DNA of 8,138 nucleotides from Candidatus Geothermarchaeota archaeon (lineage in GTDB: Archaea > Thermoproteota > Nitrososphaeria > Geothermarchaeales > JAUWBL01), in assembly GCA_030601715.1 (NCBI GenBank), contig JAUWBL010000038.1:1-8138 (forward strand), read 5' to 3'. Position numbers and translations under genes: made by a program. The notes under the pieces are model-generated. The model was not told where the DNA came from and did not search any database. It was given only the letters and a program-made list of their open reading frames with translations. Positions 6,348-8,138 of the stretch are shown in pieces. Position 1 is the first letter of the stretch, and every line of letters begins with the position of its first letter.

Positions 6348-6389
6348 CTTCGTTGGGCCGGACGAAGCCTCTTAGTGTTAGTTCTTCGT
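6348..6389 (+). promoter_or_regulatory. Alternative hairpins in the PGI/PMI leader
   Basis: ACGAAG (6362-6367) is exactly complementary to CTTCGT twice: at 6348-6353 (8-base loop) and at 6384-6389 (16-base loop). The second copy overlaps the GTG at 6388 and lies just before the ATG at 6397, so the two pairings exclude each other and one could occlude the start region. The pairing is seen in the sequence; the switching role is inference, and 6-bp stems can arise by chance. Confidence 0.3.
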
Positions 6390-6396
6390 GAGATTC

Positions 6397-7488
6397 ATGG
6401 CGTTTACCGTGTTGGACGACATCCAACAGGTGTACAGCATAGACAGGGACTCGATGCATCTCGAGCTCGAAGAGATGCCAAGGCAACTTGCTGGATCCTA
6501 CCACGAGGGCGTGCAGCGGGCAAGGGAACTTGCGGAGGAACTGCGCAAACCTGTGAGAAGTGTTCTCTTGGCCGGTATGGGTAGCTCCGGGATGGCTGCG
6601 GATATCTTGGAGAGCTGGCTTGGACCTAGGTCGAGCGTCCCCGTCCAAGTTGTTAAGAGCTACAGTCTGCCGATGTCGGCGGGCCGGGATACCTTCTTTG
6701 TTGGGGTGAGTAAGTCTGGTGAGACGAGGGAGACCCTCTGGGCTACCCGGGAGGCGCTCCGAAGGGGATGCAGGGTGGTCTGTGTCTCGGTGGGGGGTCG
6801 GCTCCGAGAGGTCTGCTCGGAGGGTGGTGTTCCCTTTTTCCGGATAGGTGACACCAAGTGGGCGAGGACCGCCACCCTCCGGCTTGTTGGGGCGCTGGTA
6901 GCTGTCGTGGAGGGGGTTCTGGGCCTCAGCGGTGCGTCGGATGAGGTGGAGGGGGCGGATCAGTCGTTGGGTGAGGCGTCAAGGAAGATCGGCCTTTCGA
7001 CGTCTGTGGCTCACAACCCGATGAAGAAGGCTGCCGTCACCCTTTCGGGAACCAGCGTGGCGGTGTTGGCGACGTATCGGTTGAGGGCCATAGGAAGCCG
7101 CTTGGTGCAGCAGATGAACGAGAACTCTAAGGGGGCGGCTTGTCTGGGGGTGATGCCTGATGCGATGCACAACTTTGTTCTTCAGTTCCGGGGTACGCCG
7201 GATTCGTCCTTGGTGGTCCTCCGGGGGGAGGGTGAGGATGCCTTGATGGCTAGGTTGACGGAGGAGGTGAGGGGCGTCGTCCGGGAGCAGGTGTCGGATG
7301 TGGTCGAGATCCGGGGGCGGGGGAGCGGGGATCTGGCGGTTCTCTCCACCGCTCTCCTTCAGGTGGACTATCTCTCCTACTACTTGTCTATCCTGAGGGG
7401 GGTGGATCCGGGGCCCACGCCCGAGCTGACGCTTCTGCGGGAGAGGTTGGCTGGCATGGAGTCGACGTCTGAGCTTGGAGGTGGTTGA
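6397..7488 (+). CDS. SIS-domain bifunctional phosphoglucose/phosphomannose isomerase-like protein
   Basis: The 363-residue protein has two SIS domains. It resembles archaeal PGI/PMI, which interconverts fructose 6-phosphate with glucose or mannose 6-phosphate. Phosphate-binding motifs are GMGSSG (60-65) and SKSGET (105-110). The catalytic region NENSK (Glu242) followed by MHN (His258) matches Glu203 and His219 of the Pyrobaculum aerophilum enzyme. The Lys near that enzyme's C-terminus (LKRRL) aligns with Arg348 in LLRERL, so activity may be altered. The usual RGVDP motif is present. The ATG at 6397 is chosen; an in-frame GTG at 6388 would add three residues. It would supply hexose phosphates for glycan synthesis beside the neighbouring sugar genes. 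It overlaps the region just before the TRAM start by sharing GGAGGTGG near its end. Confidence 0.82.
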   Translation: MAFTVLDDIQQVYSIDRDSMHLELEEMPRQLAGSYHEGVQRARELAEELRKPVRSVLLAGMGSSGMAADILESWLGPRSSVPVQVVKSYSLPMSAGRDTFFVGVSKSGETRETLWATREALRRGCRVVCVSVGGRLREVCSEGGVPFFRIGDTKWARTATLRLVGALVAVVEGVLGLSGASDEVEGADQSLGEASRKIGLSTSVAHNPMKKAAVTLSGTSVAVLATYRLRAIGSRLVQQMNENSKGAACLGVMPDAMHNFVLQFRGTPDSSLVVLRGEGEDALMARLTEEVRGVVREQVSDVVEIRGRGSGDLAVLSTALLQVDYLSYYLSILRGVDPGPTPELTLLRERLAGMESTSELGGG

Positions 7489-7504
7489 GCTGAGGGGTCG
7501 CAAG

Positions 7505-7780
7505 ATGAGCAGGGAGAGGAAGGAGGCTAGGAGGAGGCGGGGGTTCGGGGACGACCTCTTCTATGACACTGACACTTCTTCGGGGCGCACCGCCCGGGCG
7601 AGTGTCGGAGACGTCGTGACGGTGAGCGTCGCTGAGGTAGATAATCTGGGGGAGGGGGTGGTGAGGCTGGGCGGGATCATGATTAGCGTGCCGGGCTCGC
7701 ACTTCGGAGACCGGGTCAAGATAAGGATAGAGACCGTTGACGGAAGGACGGGGGAAGCGACGATACTGGAGAGCCTCTAG
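7505..7780 (+). CDS. Small TRAM-domain RNA-binding protein
   Basis: The protein has 91 residues: a strongly basic N-terminus (1-13), a short acidic/Ser-Thr linker, and a TRAM beta-barrel (about 31-91) with the family pattern VGDVVTVSV, then LGEGVVRLGG, then VPGSHFGDRVKIRI. Free-standing TRAM proteins are common in archaea, bind RNA and can act like cold-shock RNA chaperones. The ATG at 7505 is preferred because it has GAGGGG about eight bases upstream and starts like family members. The frame stays open to a TTG at 7475 inside the isomerase gene, where GGAGGTG (7478-7484) sits too far from the ATG to be its usual site. It is probably co-transcribed with the isomerase gene, 16 bases away. Confidence 0.8.
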   Translation: MSRERKEARRRRGFGDDLFYDTDTSSGRTARASVGDVVTVSVAEVDNLGEGVVRLGGIMISVPGSHFGDRVKIRIETVDGRTGEATILESL

Positions 7781-7977
7781 AGGGTTCTGCTGGTTCATTA
7801 GATCTGACTTGAGTTCTGGAAGCCACCGGCGATGAAAGCGGTGGCGCGGCTGTCCTCTGGACCGTGAACTGTTGGTGGAGCCTTGGGCGGGAATCCGAGT
7901 GGTGGTTCCGCTCTTTCTTTCCCTTTCGGTTAACGTCTAGCAAGCGGATTTGCACGAGGTCTTCGACAAACAGCTAG
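7781..7977. other. Gene-free structured region between convergent genes
   Basis: No coding frame stands out. A perfect 7-bp stem, GCCACCG (7822-7828) with CGGTGGC (7839-7845), has a 10-base loop, and a second hairpin with a T-rich tail follows at 7887-7926. The stretch could be a structured 3' UTR of the TRAM transcript or a small RNA. I could not match it to tRNA, SRP RNA, RNase P or a clear C/D-box RNA. Confidence 0.35.
7887..7926 (+). terminator. Probable terminator of the PGI/PMI-TRAM transcript
   Basis: GCGGGAA (7887-7893) pairs with TTCCGC (7906-7911) apart from one bulged G. It is followed at once by a pyrimidine tract rich in T triplets (7912-7926). It is about 105 bases after the TRAM stop and in the right orientation. 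Confidence 0.45.
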
Positions 7978-8138
7978 TTATGGACTCTGGGGCAGTGAGT
8001 CGGAACCCCCCTTTTGGTTTGACTGTCGCAGAACGTAGACTCTCTTCCGAACCAAGATGAAGACGATAGCGGTGCCAGCGATGAGCACGATGAGGGTGCT
8101 AAGATTGGTGAACTCCGGTATGTTCTCGTACTCGGGGG
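7978..8138 (-). CDS. C-terminal end of a surface-type protein with IPEF motif and membrane anchor (partial)
   Basis: The minus strand is open from the window edge to a TAA at 7978-7980, giving 52 complete codons; the 5' part lies outside. The segment opens with PEYENIPEFTN, continues with a hydrophobic helix of about 18 residues (from LSTLIVLIAG to VFIL), then VRKRVY and a polar tail of about 20 residues ending DSLPQSP. A PEF-type motif, one membrane helix and a basic cluster is the layout of archaeal C-terminal sorting or anchoring signals on secreted and S-layer-like proteins. The extra polar tail is longer than in typical PEF-CTERM proteins, so it may be a plain membrane anchor with a cytoplasmic tail. 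It converges on the TRAM gene. The rest of the protein is not visible. Confidence 0.65.
   Translation of the reverse strand, partial: PEYENIPEFTNLSTLIVLIAGTAIVFILVRKRVYVLRQSNQKGGSDSLPQSP

Noticed and set aside
7822..7860. GCGATGA resembling a C box of a C/D-box RNA
   Set aside because: It differs from the RTGATGA consensus, and no D box is found at a proper distance.
1..8138. Search for CRISPR arrays, insertion sequences and long direct repeats
   Set aside because: No regularly spaced repeats, transposase-like frames or paired terminal repeats were seen; the genes look like chromosomal housekeeping and surface-sugar genes.

Overview
This GC-rich window is almost certainly archaeal. The evidence is TATA-like boxes roughly 25 bases before likely transcript starts, GGTGA-type ribosome binding sites, frequent GTG starts, and typical archaeal gene families: an AN1-finger site-2 protease, an RPA-like OB-fold protein, a small TRAM protein, SIS-family PGI/PMI, and an archaeal-type HMG-CoA synthase with a thiolase and DUF35. 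A TACK-group (Thermoproteota-like) lineage would fit, but the sequence alone does not settle it.

Layout. The window starts with the possible tail of a plus-strand gene (1-44) and a gene-free stretch (45-295). Four minus-strand genes follow, read from right to left: an OB-fold protein (4066-4362), an AN1-zinc-finger/site-2 protease fusion (3117-3938), a thiolase-family protein (1804-3027), and a DUF35-HMG-CoA synthase fusion (296-1807) that overlaps the thiolase gene by 4 bases. A divergent promoter region (about 4363-4515) separates these from a plus-strand cluster: a Gfo/Idh/MocA-like protein (4516-5463), a Trm112-like zinc ribbon (5460-5741) and a left-handed beta-helix acyltransferase (5738-6229), all with 4-base overlaps. 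After a 167-base gap with its own promoter come a PGI/PMI-like SIS protein (6397-7488) and a TRAM protein (7505-7780). A structured gene-free stretch and the C-terminal end of a minus-strand surface-type protein (7978-8138, running off the window) finish it.

How the genes fit together. The left block looks like the entry to the mevalonate (isoprenoid lipid) pathway. In archaea the thiolase, HMG-CoA synthase and DUF35 protein form one channelling complex. Here DUF35 and the synthase are one polypeptide, and the thiolase partner has lost both the nucleophilic Cys (now Ser90) and the GHP His (now Asn352), while the synthase keeps its catalytic residues. This is the most notable thing in the window: either a scaffold/pseudoenzyme complex or one that does different chemistry. 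The right block suggests sugar or nucleotide-sugar metabolism for surface glycans. Its oxidoreductase homologue also lacks its family's key Lys, and the isomerase has Arg where the usual C-terminal Lys is expected.

GC skew also changes sign near 4.9-5.1 kb, inside the oxidoreductase gene and independently of coding strand.
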